NCBI GenBank assembly: GCA_905221605.1
Contig: CAJNDS010000668.1
Span: forward strand, 1,085,055 to 1,149,054
Length of the DNA stretch: 64,000 nucleotides
Source of the DNA: Symbiodinium natans
Lineage: Eukaryota > Sar > Dinophyceae > Suessiales > Symbiodiniaceae
Direction: 5' to 3'
Shown here: one piece after another, positions 8,891 to 18,790 of the stretch
How the letters are laid out: each line of letters opens with the position of its first letter
How positions within the stretch are numbered: the first letter of the stretch is position 1
Made by a program: the position numbers and the translations under genes
Notes under the pieces: generated by a model
Seen by the model: only the letters and a program-made list of their open reading frames with translations
Told to the model about the DNA's origin: nothing
The model's database searches: none

Positions 8891-8977
8891 CTAAATAATA
8901 CGTGCCATTCCCTCAAGAAGCTCTTTAACGTAGATGATACCCGTGACCCTCTCTAGCGTGGAGTTGGCGTTTGGGAC
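8891..8977 (-). CDS. Exon fragment resembling a CBS domain of a CNNM/CorC-type transporter
   Basis: After GGGCAAG the minus strand reads VPNANSTLERVTGIIYVKEL and LEGMARII to a TAG. The core RVTGIIYVKELL matches the beta-strand plus helix motif (GIlyvKDLL) typical of CBS domains in CNNM/CorC magnesium-transport proteins. Upstream in the same frame there is a TAA, so either an exon begins here or the copy is broken. The family link rests on one motif. Confidence 0.4.
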   Translation of the reverse strand, partial: VPNANSTLERVTGIIYVKELLEGMARII

Positions 8978-9304
8978 CTTGCCCGTGTTTTAGTCGACAG
9001 CTTTGACAAGACTGCTGCAACCACCAGCCAACAATGTTGTCGCTGAAGCACAGGGACGACCGCCCAGAATTTGAAAACACTCCTAAACATGACTCTCTGA
9101 TGAAATATCCTGCCTAAACCCTAAGCCCTAAGCCCTAAGCCCATCTCGCAACCGCCCGTAAACCCCGAACCGTCGACATCCCTTTTTCCCCGACCTGGAT
9201 GCCCAAGAACACAAGGGCACTTGCCTTAAGCAACAGAACATCACGTAGATCTAGACTGCCCCGCCTCGGTTTAGGGTGACCCAAAGGGCACCCTTTTGGT
9301 TTGA

Positions 9305-9679
9305 AGGGGGTTTAGGGGTTTAGGGGTTTAGGGGTTTAGGGGTTTAGGGGTTTAGCGGTTTAGGGGTTTAGGGGTTTAGGGGTTTCGGGGTTTCGGGGTT
9401 TCGGGGTTTAGGGGTTTAGGGGTTTAGGGGTTTAGGGGTTTAGGGGTTTAGGGGTTTAGGGGTTTAGGCGTTTAGGCGTTTAGGGGTTTCGGGGTTTCGG
9501 GGTTTCGGGGTTTCGGGGGTTGCGGGTTTCGGGGTTTCGGGGTTTCGGGGTTTCGGGGTTTCGGGGTTTGGGGGTTTAGGGGTTTAAGGGTTTAGGGGTT
9601 TAGGGGTTTAGGGGTTTAGGGGTTTAGGGGTTTAGGGGTTTAGGGGTTTAGGGGTTTAGGGGTTTAGGGGTTTAGGGGG
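9305..9679 (+). repeat. Octamer array TTTAGGGG / TTTCGGGG
   Basis: About 45 tandem octamers, mostly TTTAGGGG, with homogeneous internal blocks of TTTCGGGG. The unit is one G longer than the normal telomere repeat. The period is 8 throughout. Confidence 0.95.
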
Positions 9680-9892
9680 TGCTAAGGGAACCGAAACCGC
9701 AAAACACGGATTGCGGGCCTACTCTGGGTTCTAGAGATGCCCCCGGAAATTCCAGAACGGAAGAGCATGGCCTAAGGATGACTAGAGCTCCCTAAACCCT
9801 AAACCCTAAACCCTAAACCCCCTGGGATTCCCTTTAGTATACCTTTTTGGGGTATGGGAATAACGATGATCCAACTTTTGGGAGTTGACTGT

Positions 9893-10020
9893 TCCACTAT
9901 TTGCCTAAGAACCCCCCCCCCCCAAAAAAAAAAAAACAAAGAAACATAATTCCTCCCTACATTGCCCTTATAAGGAAGAATATTTCGTAATTCTTTTGGG
10001 GGTTCTTAAGCAAATAGTAG
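9893..10020. mobile_element. Foldback element, family 3 (ACTATTTGC ends)
   Basis: The left CACTATTTGCCTAAGAACC and right GGTTCTTAAGCAAATAGTAG ends are inverted. The interior has a C12-A13 junction and TTGCCCTTATAAGGAAGAA, shared with the copy at 40568-40677. Minus-strand sequence on both sides is open, so it may sit in a gene, but GT/AG borders are not evident in this copy. Confidence 0.7.
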
Positions 10021-10299
10021 TGTCGGCCAGGCCACAATAGCATGGGATGTTGGGCTCTTAAGGTCAACCCCAAGACCCCCGGCTCCGACATTCCATCAAG
10101 CAAATGGCAAGTTTGACCCAAAAGCATCAGGTTTAGGGTTTAGGGTTTAGGGTTTAGGGCCTAGATACTCCAAATAGCCGAATTCAGGCGCCATATAGGG
10201 GTGACTGTCTTCTGGGTTTTAATGTGCGTTCCTAAAACGCTAAGCTTCTATTTTGGAAGAAGGTAGAGGTGAATTTCTTCATTGACTCGACCCGAGCGT

Positions 10300-10475
10300 A
10301 ACCTAGGAAAAAAGGGTGCCTCTGGGTGCTAGTTTTCAAAGGGGCTCTTAAGGGAACCTAAACCCTAACAAATTGGACAAAAACGGAATGAGCGCCTACT
10401 CTGTGTCCTAGTTTTCAAACTGGCAGGAACCTAAAGCCTAACAAAACGGGAACAAGGGCCTACTCTGGGTCCTAG
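10300..10475. repeat. Direct repeats of a CCTACTCTGGGTCCTAG motif
   Basis: GCCTACTCTGTGTCCTAG near 10392 and GCCTACTCTGGGTCCTAG near 10448, with related copies near 9717 and 31621. Each is preceded by AACAA..GGA-type sequence. In the minus sense they offer a GTAGGC donor after CCCAGA. Function unknown. Confidence 0.5.
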
Positions 10476-10549
10476 TTACCCTAAACTCTCAACTCTAAAC
10501 CCTAAACCCTAAACCCTGAGCCCTAAACCCTAAACCCTAAACCCTAAAC

Positions 10550-10627
10550 CCTGGGGCTACTTTGGAAGATCCGGGTGAGCCGCGGCTCCTCGAACAGATT
10601 CGGCGCGGGCGCTCGCGAAGCAGGCTC
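10550..10627 (-). CDS. Predicted exon, proline-rich unknown protein
   Basis: TTCCAG acceptor and CCCAGG|GTTTAGG donor enclose exactly 26 codons: EPASRAPAPNLFEEPRLTRI then FQSSPR. As in gene A, the donor is the first repeat of a telomere array. Confidence 0.5.
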
Positions 10628-10661
10628 CTGGAATGGCCAAGGACTCGTCATGGGTGTTGCT

Positions 10662-10807
10662 TAGGGTTTAGGGTTTAGGGTTTAGGGTTTAGGGTTTAGG
10701 GTTTAGGGTTTAGGGTTTAGGGTTTAGGGTTTAGGGTTTAAGGTTTAGGGTTTAGGGTTTAGGGTTTAGGGTTTAGGGTTTAGGTTTAGGGTTTAGGGTT
10801 TAGGGTT
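10662..10807 (+). repeat. Long TTTAGGG array
   Basis: About twenty near-perfect units. In the minus sense it lies upstream of exon 10550-10627 as CCCTAAA. Confidence 0.95.
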
Positions 10808-10859
10808 CAGGTGCTGGGGTGCGGTTTTCGGGTTGGTGCTTATAGGGGTGCGCAGATGA

Positions 10860-12120
10860 GTACATGAATACGAGGAATTACACATGGCCACTTTTCAAAA
10901 CGTTGGCCCCTTTTGGGTGTTACTCTTATAAGGTGGCCCCAAGTATTCGGGTACCCCAAAAACTTGCTTCTCCAATAACCAAGGGAAAAAGGTAAAATTG
11001 AATTATTCCTAGTAAACTCGGTAGCCCAGTAACCATATTATAATAAGGGCACCCTTTTTTGGGTTGGCTATTTTAGAGGGGAAGCCATAACCGAAAAAGA
11101 TGGCAAAAGGGTACCACAGGGACACCAAGTAAATAAGGAAGCCCAAAAAGTTTAAAGCTCAGCTGTTGGAGAAGTTAGAAAAAGGAGGTTTTGAGGTGCT
11201 ACAGAGCTGCAGATGATGTTAGTAGCAGCTCAAGACCGTTTACACGCTAAGGGATTAGGGTTTAGGGTTTAGGTTTTGTGAGAGCACAGGAACTGCCGAA
11301 GAGGAGAAGTGGAAGGAACGAGGGAAGGGAGGAAGGAAGATAGCGAAGGGCGAAGCCATGAACCTGGCTTTTCGAATAAACATGCATTGCGCACGCGAAT
11401 GTGCAAGGAGGGGTCTCAGGAATTCCCAAAATACATATTCTTTGGGTCTCAGGGGCTTTCGTTTGGGTGCGGTTGCTGTGCATAGGAACATGCTTTCTCC
11501 ATGTGCAACCGGCGCGTCGCGCCTACCTCCAGTGTGCGACGTGTGCACTGTTCAACCAGATGTCTCGAACAATGCCCTTTTTGGCACGACTTCCTAAACC
11601 CTGAACTTGTAGACCCACCGCGCAGGGAGGGTCACGCCCCTACCCCCCCCTCCCCTCCCCCCCCGCCAGCGAAAAGTAGAGTTCTGAGGGTAGATGGACT
11701 ATAACTCGAATTACCTAGAATTCCCATTCTACTTAGAAATTTCATGGACTATAATAGACTATAACTCGAACTACCTATAGAATTCCCATTCCACTCAGAA
11801 ATTTCTGGGGCAAAAAAAACCCAAGCCCTCAGGCACCCTCAGTCCCCCGCAGCCGGCGCTGATATATGACGTGCGAGTCCGGGGATCCTTAAAGCCCCTA
11901 AACCCTAAACCCTAAAGCCGAAAGCCTAAACCCTAAAGCCTAAAGCCTAAAGCCTCTAAAGCCTAAGGCCTAAAGCCTAAGGCCTAAAGCCTAAACCCTA
12001 ACCCCCAAACCCTAAACACTAAAGCCTAAAGGCATCCTCCCAATTGAGCCCAAAAAAAGCCATCCTCCTAAACCCTTCAAGGCATCCTAAGCCCTAAAGG
12101 CAGCAGGTCAAGGGACTAAA
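10860..12120. other. Unassigned stretch
   Basis: There are scattered telomere-like units, a C-rich patch near 11640, and a 60-bp imperfect direct repeat (TGGACTATAACTCGAA... near 11695 and 11755). Short open frames at 11255-11704 exist on both strands but lack protein character. I see no supportable gene. Confidence 0.5.
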
Positions 12121-12308
12121 GGAGGGTTTAGGGTTTAGGGTTTAGGGTTTAGGGTTTAGGGTTTACGATTTAGGGTTTAGGGACCCTTATAAGGGTTAGG
12201 TATAGGGACTACAAAAGGTGTATATACGGGTTCCATAGGGGCTGTTGTTTTTTTAAGGTGTGGCTCGGACGCTTTTTTTTCTTTAAGGTGCGGCTCAGCT
12301 TGGCTTCG

Positions 12309-12518
12309 CAAATACTGTAAATAGCAGCATTTCTGCGTTTAGAGAGGCTGCAAATACTGTAAATAGCAGCATTTCTGCGTTGTCAGAGGCTTCAAATACT
12401 TCAAATGGCAGCATTTCTGCGTTGTCAGAGGCTTCAAATACTGTAAATAGCAGCATTTCTGCGTTGTCAGAGGCTTCAAATACTGTAAATAGCAGTATTT
12501 CTGCGTTTTCAGAGGTTG
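12309..12518. repeat. 42-bp minisatellite, five copies
   Basis: Units start at 12309, 12351, 12393, 12435 and 12477 with the core CAAATACTGTAAATAGCAGC. The period is divisible by 3, so the minus strand carries a 14-residue repeat (KPLTTQKCCYLQYL). Whether that is translated is unknown. Confidence 0.9.
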
Positions 12519-12542
12519 GATATAGATCATATGCTCTTATAT

Positions 12543-12663
12543 AAGCATAAATATATGTATATATATATATATATATATATACAATTATTTATTTATTTTT
12601 TATTTATTATTATGTAAATTGTATATGATAATATGCTATTTAGTATTGTATATATATATATAT
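12543..12663. repeat. AT-rich microsatellite
   Basis: TA repeats, TTTA repeats and a second TA block, followed by a C15 run at about 12668. Confidence 0.9.
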
Positions 12664-12897
12664 GGTCGCCCCCCCCCCCCCCCAAGATCCACCCCTAAGG
12701 TTTTTCATACTCGTCTCACTCCATGTCTATACTCTTTGTTATACATGCAGATGCCGAAAACGCTGCAAATACCGAGGGTTTTCCTCTTAAAACGATAGTT
12801 TCAGACTTCTTTGTTGCAACGATGCGTACATGCAGATGCCAGAAATGGACTACCAGGATCCGGTGGTTGGTTTCTGGTGTTACCGAGTTCTTATGGC

Positions 12898-12950
12898 GAT
12901 GTGTGCGTGTGTGTGTGAGTATGTGTGTGTGTGTGTGTGTGTGGTGTATG
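12898..12950. repeat. TG microsatellite
   Basis: GTGTGTGTG runs with ATG/AGT interruptions. Confidence 0.9.
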
Positions 12951-12990
12951 TGTGTCTGCGATGTGCGAATATGGCCTGAAACCCATGAAA

Positions 12991-13736
12991 TAGGGACAGT
13001 ACAGCACTTTCGCCTCTTCGGACTGCAAAAGTGCTGTACTGTCCCTATTTTTTGCTTGCAGGTACCAATAAAGTGCTGTACTGTCCCTAAAAAACCTAAA
13101 AAAACCAATCTTTCCAGCACGGAGCCCCCGGTAGTTCCCAAAAGATTGGTTTTTTAGGTTTTTTAGGGACAGTACGGCACTTTATTGGTACCTGGAAGCA
13201 AAAAATAGGGACAGTACAGCACTTTCGCCTCTTCGGACTGCAGAAGTGCTGTACTGTCCCTATTTTTTGCTTGCCTGGAGACGAGAAAATAGGGACAGTA
13301 CAGCACTTTCGCCTCTTCGGACTGCAAAAGTGCTGTACTGTCCCTATTTTTTTGCTTGCCTGGAGACGAGAAAATAGGGACAGTACAGCACTTTCGCCTC
13401 TTCGGACTGCAAAAGTGCTGTACTGTCCCTATTTTTTGCTTGCAGGTACCAATAAAGTGCTGTACTGTCCCTAAAAACCTAAAAAACCAATCTCTCCAGC
13501 ACTACCAGCCCTGGAGCCCGGTAGTTCCCAAAAGATTGGTTTTTTAGGTTTTTTAGGGACAGTACGGCACTTTATTGGTACCTGGAAGCAAAAAATAGGG
13601 ACAGTACAGCACTTTCGCCTCTGGAGACTGCAGAAGTGCTGCACTGTCCCTATTTTTTGCTTGCCTGGAGACGAGAAAATAGGGACAGTACAGCACTTTC
13701 GCCTCTGCGGACTGCAAAAGTGCTGTACTGTCCCTA
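12991..13736. repeat. Array of six perfect 57-bp hairpins within nested palindromes
   Basis: Hairpins begin at 12991, 13206, 13290, 13375, 13596 and 13680. Each has a 20-base stem from TAGGGACAGTACAGCACTTT to its inverse around a 16-base loop with CGCCTCTTCGGACTGC. Between hairpins 1-2 and 4-5 lies a larger palindrome (arms TTGCAGGTACCAATAAAGTG... and inverse) with loop CGGTAGTTCCC. The two halves are about 385-390 bp direct repeats. It lies just downstream of the transposase gene. Confidence 0.9.
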
Positions 13737-13924
13737 TTTTGGCCTGCAGATAGTCAACGGGTGGCTATGAAGGGAGGCTGAGGCTGGAAGCTGCGGCAGA
13801 GTGCTTCACGCGAGTGATGTTTTGCAGTATTGCACATGCAAACAACACGCAAGGTCCTTGCTGTTTGCGTTCGCGACGAGACGTGCGATGAGAGCGCTCA
13901 AAATCATCGCAAGGGAGCGGTCTT
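13737..13924. other. 3' flank of transposase, no feature recognised
   Basis: Non-repetitive sequence without telomere motifs. No TIR or target duplication could be identified. Confidence 0.5.
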
Positions 13925-15077
13925 TCAGTTGATCTGAAAGAGAGAGTGGATCATTCGACCTGTGGCCTTCCACATGTTCGAATTGCAGTTCCAGTACGTA
14001 AACTGGGCCGACCGGATCTTCCGGACGAGTTGCTGGCTACCTGGGACTCGGGATGAGTTCTTTAAGACGGTCCTCAAAGTGCCCCAGAAACGGTCAATGA
14101 CTTGCGTCCCGCTTTTCACCTTCAGCCGTCGGCGGTCTGGAAGTTTGATGGTGTAAACCTTCTTTTTCTTGTGGACGACGTTGCAATGCTTCACTTGCGG
14201 GATCTTGAGAGTGTAGGCACGGGCGCCGTCGCTGTGCAAGACCACCTTGCGGTTGGCGAGGTGTTTTTTAGCAATAACAGCCCAGTCCACCTTCTTGATT
14301 GGGCCAGGACCCGGCGCCCGCTTTGTGGTGAGCTTCGGGTTCAAGCGAAACAAGCACAACGACGATGGACAGCCTCTCTGAACTAGTCCGCCCCACTGTT
14401 CCCACTTCGTGTTGCGTGGGCCTAAGGACTCGTCCGTGAGCTTGCCCAGATCGACTTCATCTACCTCTACATCCTCCCAATTGCCACCGTAGGTGATCTT
14501 CTTCTCCTGCTGGACGACGTACTGAGCACGGGCGACGTCTAGGCTGGTGTAGATGCGCTCCACGGGCTTGTGGTCCATGTCAAGGATCAAGTGGGTAGAC
14601 TGGCAGGGGACATTGGCTGTTGCACAATACAGCGCTGCAGCCTGTTTGCCAAGCGACGTTGACGAGTTCCCAGCAGACATGAAGAAGACGGGATGGTAGT
14701 CGTGCGGCTGCAAGAACTTGTGGCAGTGCTTGTGATTGCATCGGTAGGCCCAGATCTTCTTAGCCTTGACGTAGTTGAGTGTCCCGAGAACGCCTTTGGC
14801 ACAGCGAGGGCACTGGCGACCCTGCCAGCTGGGGCAAGATTTTGTCCTTCTGAAGGTGTGTGATCAGTCGGCGGCCTTTCAGTGACATGAGGTGCTGTAT
14901 GGACTCCCCCCATCGCTGGCGAAACCCTTTGTTTTTGGCCGATAGGATGCCGTGGCGAACTTTTGGCACGGGAACATAGTTCTTGGAAGCGGGGCGTCGC
15001 TGGACGCGATGCTTTCCTCGCTTGGGAGCAGGGAAAAGAGGCTTTGCCTTCATGGCTTTCATGACCGCCTTGGGCAT
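13925..15077 (-). pseudogene. ISXO2/IS1595-like DDE transposase with one-base frameshift
   Basis: From the ATG at 15075-15077 (MPKAVMKAMKAK, a Lys/Ala/Met-rich start I associate with dinoflagellate copies) the frame runs to a GGGG run at 14831-14834. There a shift by one base is needed to continue through the rest. After the shift come a zinc ribbon (CPRC near 14810 and CNHKHC near 14730), a first catalytic Asp in EVDEVDLG (about 14460), the conserved KWEQWGGLVQRG, a second Asp in VLHSDGARAY, and GTQVIDRFWGTLR at the third-residue region, then RSAQFTYW. This is the order of the DDE_Tnp_IS1595 family, related to eukaryotic Merlin elements. If one G is dropped the product is about 383 residues. 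No intron is needed. It may be a recently broken copy or a base-call error. No terminal inverted repeats were found. Confidence 0.8.
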
Positions 15078-15371
15078 GATGACAAGAGTTCTTGTGAAAC
15101 GGTTCCTTGATGCTGCAAGGCTACTTGACAAATTGCCACCAAATCAACACGGAGAGAAGGCAAGGGACGTGTGTTGCACGCAACATGTTTGGCATCAGAA
15201 GTGTGGGCGTTTTGAGCCTGCGATCGAGCTTGTGGTGAGAAGTAGCCTGTGAACAAAACAGCTACTCTTTGGATGCCGGGACTCAAAACTAGGCACGTAG
15301 CATAGCTATTGTGCGAACTGCGATCAGTAGGACTCAGTAGGAGAGGGCTGCAGTCATCGTGCTCGTGAGGC

Positions 15372-17727
15372 TCACTCTGACGGCATGTTGTCCACGAAGT
15401 CATCGAGCTGTTGTGAGAAGGTCCTGCCGAGGTTCTCTGCTTCAAGATCGTGTTCGTCCGGAAGATTCTTCATTGGATCCTCTTGAGAAGTGTTGGAGGC
15501 AACATCCATCTCATCATTCGTGAAGTCCACTGCAGAAGTTCCTGCCTCTGCATGTGTGTTTGGCGACGGCAAGAATCCATCAGCGGTGGAATCCGGATGG
15601 GGCGGGGACTGCTTGATCTCGGCGTGGAGAGGCGACGACGTCTGTTTCGTGTCCTCCTTCTCTGATGAGCTGGAGAGATTGATTTGCAACGTGCGGCTGC
15701 CGAGTTTCTTCTTGAAGGCGATGGACTTCTGCAAGGCGTCCGTGGGCTCTTGCTTCACACGCACCTCATACAAGACGGAAGAAGCGTTTTTTAAATGTTT
15801 GGCGTAAGCTGGTTTAGGCTGTGATGTGGCATGTCATAGGCACAGGTTATGTTTTGAAGCTGTTCATGTTTCGACGAGCCCTAAACCCTCCCTTTAGACT
15901 GAGCAAGGGGCCGGCATGAAAGTGTCGGTAGAAGACGACGACCTTACCGTGTCCTTGTCCTTTGCCACGAACGATGCTGCAGATGCGGTTGTTGGTGCAG
16001 CATTGGAAGATGCGAGCAGGGAGCTGGACGATTTCACAGACCGGAGCTTCTTTGTGGGTGGCTGAGTTGACTCAGGGATGTCCTCGAAGTAGTGAGTGGT
16101 ACTGCCAGAAATCCCTGCCAAATCAGGGCGAACCTCATTGAGGTACTTCTTCCCGGTGGAGAATTCTTTGCCTGTCACCGTGTAGCAGAGGGGCACTTCT
16201 TCTCCGTCGAGGGCCGCCTGAAGAAGATTCAAACTCCACTGCATGTCCTCCGCATGATTTGGTGGGAGTTGTTGCAGGTGGCCCTTCAGGTAAGCGGACA
16301 GTGTAGGCCTTGCTGTGAGAGAGACTACCCCAAAATCTTTGTCGGGCCAGGCTACACGCTTGATGGGGTCGCGGTGTGTGCCGGGCGAGCGAACATAGAT
16401 GCCGATGTCAGTGAAGACGATCATGACCGAGCGTTTGAAGACACCCATCAAGTCTTCCTCGTCAAAGTCCTTGTGGAAAGAGGGCCTAACAAGCTTGTAG
16501 AAGACTTCAAAGGACACCGTGTCGCTGTTTGTTTGGGGCGGCAAGGCGGGCTCAGCTGATCGGTCGTAGGGGTTGGAGCAGACGACGAAAAGCTGGTTCT
16601 TCTCGTACGAAGAAGCGTTCCAGCGGGCCATGGTCTTCCTGTCAAAGCCTGTCACTTCTGTGACAGCTTTGACCGAGGCCGGAGACTCCAAATTGAAATT
16701 GCCATCGTCGAAGACTCTTGGCTTTGTTGTACGGCCTCTCTCCTTTCGGAAATAGTCCAGGTGGTTGCAGCTTTGGAATGATGGCTTCTCATGTTCACGA
16801 CCCTTCTGAAGGAGCCAGAATGCAGAAGCCAAGTTCGCCAGAGTGTAGGCCGTCGGGCTCTTGCCGACCTCTGACTTGCCAATCAGAATGACTGCGTGCT
16901 CCAGGATGCGAGGCAAGATGGGTGCGAAGATTGTGTTGAGGGCCCACGGGGTAAAGCTCTTCAGGGTGAGGGGCCAATCTTGGATAGCGTTTGCCTGCGA
17001 GCCTTTGTCAGCAAGGCAGCGCAGGAACTCCTTGATGGTTCCCTTGTCCCATTTGAAAAGTGGCCCATTGGGATCATTCACCTGCTCTTCAGTCCAAGAA
17101 GTGAATTGACCGTCACTGTTCTCTTCCGGCCCTGCTTCACGGATGAAGGCAAACCCCTTTCGAATGTCCTCTGTCTCTTTCACCGGTTTGGTGGAGCTAC
17201 CAGCTGGAATCAGCTTTTTCTCGGCACTGCTTGCAATAGTCGATCTCGAGGGCCCTCCCTGTGCACATGCTGCGGATAGTGCTGCGCAGCACTTTTGACC
17301 CTTCAGCGAACTTAATGTGCTTGACGATATCCCACTTGTTTTCTCCTTTGGAAACGATGAAAACCTGCATGTCGTAGGGCGTTTCGTTTTGACCGTTCAT
17401 ACGGATGGGATGTGGGAGATCACTGTAGCGCTGTTGGAAAAACAACTCTTCGATCTTGTTGAAATCCAACTCACCCTCCCAGTTCATGAGTACATCCAGG
17501 AACTGCACCTTCTTCTTTATCTCGTCCGTGATCTCATCCTTGGCCGGAAGATCTCCGACCGTGATGCAGCCCGGCTCTTTGTGTACAATGAGGGGCTTCT
17601 CCAGGCGAACAAGTTTGAGGCCGTCAGTGTGGGAGATTGCCTCATCAAAGGTAATGGCACCGTCCAATGCATCATTGTGCAGGGACTGTGCCAGAGAAAC
17701 TGGACGATGTGGAGCCCTGCTGGCCAT
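15372..17727 (-). pseudogene. P-loop ATPase of a dinoflagellate multicopy type, one intron and one frameshift
   Basis: The ATG at 17725-17727 (MASRAPHRPVSLAQSL) opens a frame that must shift by one base in the A5 run (plus TTTTT at about 17215-17219) to pass from CREK to LIPAGSSTKPVKETEDIRKG. The central part has Walker A GKSEVGKS (about 16865), Walker B-like RVFDDGN (about 16705) and a sensor-like QLFVVCSNPYDR (about 16575). This order resembles SF3/AAA+-type ATPases, and in my recollection a large dinoflagellate family has this layout. A 129-bp intron (15819-15947, ACG|GTAAGG to CACAG|CCT, phase 0) joins a Ser/acidic tail ending DDFVDNMPSE. The total is about 741 residues if the shift is corrected. 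It lies on the same strand just upstream of the transposase, 295 bp away. Its function is unknown; mobility-linked replication or helicase activity is a guess. Confidence 0.7.
15819..15947 (-). other. Proposed intron of the P-loop ATPase gene
   Basis: GTAAGG donor and CACAG acceptor, phase 0 on both sides. It contains one telomere-like GGGTTTAGGG. Confidence 0.5.
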
Positions 17728-17956
17728 TGCGGCGCAAAGTGTGGGGCCTAGGAAATCAAAAGACTTTGAGCGTCAAACAGAATGCTCGGAAAGGGCTGGC
17801 AGCTCTTGGAGCGCAAGCGATAACCAACTGTGAGAAGCAATGCTGAAACACGTTTTAGCACTGCAGAGGCTTACCGGTTGATGGCCATCTACTGAGGAGA
17901 TTGGAAAGCGAGCTCGTGCTTTGGCAGTAGCCCGGGACAAGACAAGGCCTTAACAG

Positions 17957-18090
17957 CTACATGCCAAGTTCAGCTCTTTCCGCAGTCGTGAGAAGTCTCT
18001 CAGACACACTGTCCGGCCATGGAGTTACTTTGTACAAGACGCCGTCGTCGTTCTCAAAGACAGAACATCCTTGTTTGGGTACATTTTGTA
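17957..18090 (-). CDS. Short coding piece upstream of the ATPase
   Basis: The minus strand is open from a TGA at about 18091 to TAG at 17957-17959, reading VFENDDGVLYKVTPWPDSV and SERLLTTAERAELGM. It has good protein character and looks like a C-terminal exon. The family is unknown and no start or acceptor is clear. Confidence 0.4.
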
Positions 18091-18134
18091 TTCAAAAAAT
18101 AGCCCCATAGGTTGTGTACCAACATATATTCTCA

Positions 18135-18314
18135 CTATATGTGGTATGCCTTTGCTGTAAACAAAGCCGCGTCTCCGTCACTTAACTTGCCGATCCGAAG
18201 TGGTGGCCGTGGTGCTCTGGGTACCGGGGTGGGCTTCTTTGCAAACTCATGGATGAGCAGCACTGCATCCGGACAGAGGTCCCATTTCAGTAGTTTTAAA
18301 GACACCGTGACCAT
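18135..18314 (-). CDS. Small ORF of 59 residues
   Basis: From ATG at 18312-18314 to TAG at 18135-18137: MVTVSLKLLKWDLCPDAVLL, then IHEFAKKPTPVPRAPRP, then a tail ending AYHI. The composition is protein-like and the plus strand of the region is weaker. It could be an independent small gene or an exon of the piece at 17957-18090. Confidence 0.4.
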   Translation of the reverse strand: MVTVSLKLLKWDLCPDAVLLIHEFAKKPTPVPRAPRPPLRIGKLSDGDAALFTAKAYHI

Positions 18315-18531
18315 AGCCCCAGCACAGTTACATCAACAGATGCGAGCCGAAACTCCCCGGCTCAATCACAGCAGCTCCCCAGACATTGCAGATTCCTGTG
18401 CTACTGCCTGCGTCTCAAGAGTTGGCTCCCAAAACCCCAAACCCCAAACCACAAACTCACGACCATACCCCTCGGCCCTCGGAGCTGCTAGCAGCCCACG
18501 GCGCACCTCGCGACAGGGAAAGGTGGATCTT

Positions 18532-18594
18532 GGGGGGGGGGGGGGGGGGGGGGGGGGGCGAGAAGCATATATATATATATATATATAAAATACA

Positions 18595-18634
<40 letters not shown>

Positions 18635-18790
18635 ATGTATATGTGTATATGTGTATATATGTATAGATGTATATATGTATATACGTATATATGTATATAT
18701 GCATATATGTATATATGTATATATGTATATATGAATATATGTATATATGTATATATGTATATATGTATATATGTATGTGTACATGTATAT
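18532..18790. repeat. Compound microsatellite: G27, TA, TCTA, TATG/TATA
   Basis: A run of 27 G (18532-18558), (AT)n, then TCTA tetranucleotides, then about 180 bp of TATGTATA-type repeats. Long open frames over it are low-complexity artefacts. Confidence 0.95.

Noticed and set aside
12716-13547. Frames of 63-144 codons across the hairpin array on both strands
   Set aside because: Symmetric sequence gives mirrored frames with TVQHF/CCTVPI repeats and no protein character.
12991-13736. CRISPR-like array
   Set aside because: Repeats are palindromes at irregular spacing without unique spacers, in a eukaryotic genome with no cas genes.
15059-15445. 128-codon minus frame between transposase and ATPase
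   Set aside because: It overlaps the transposase N-terminus in another frame, and its composition (Ser/His/Gln-rich, no motif) looks like a shadow frame.
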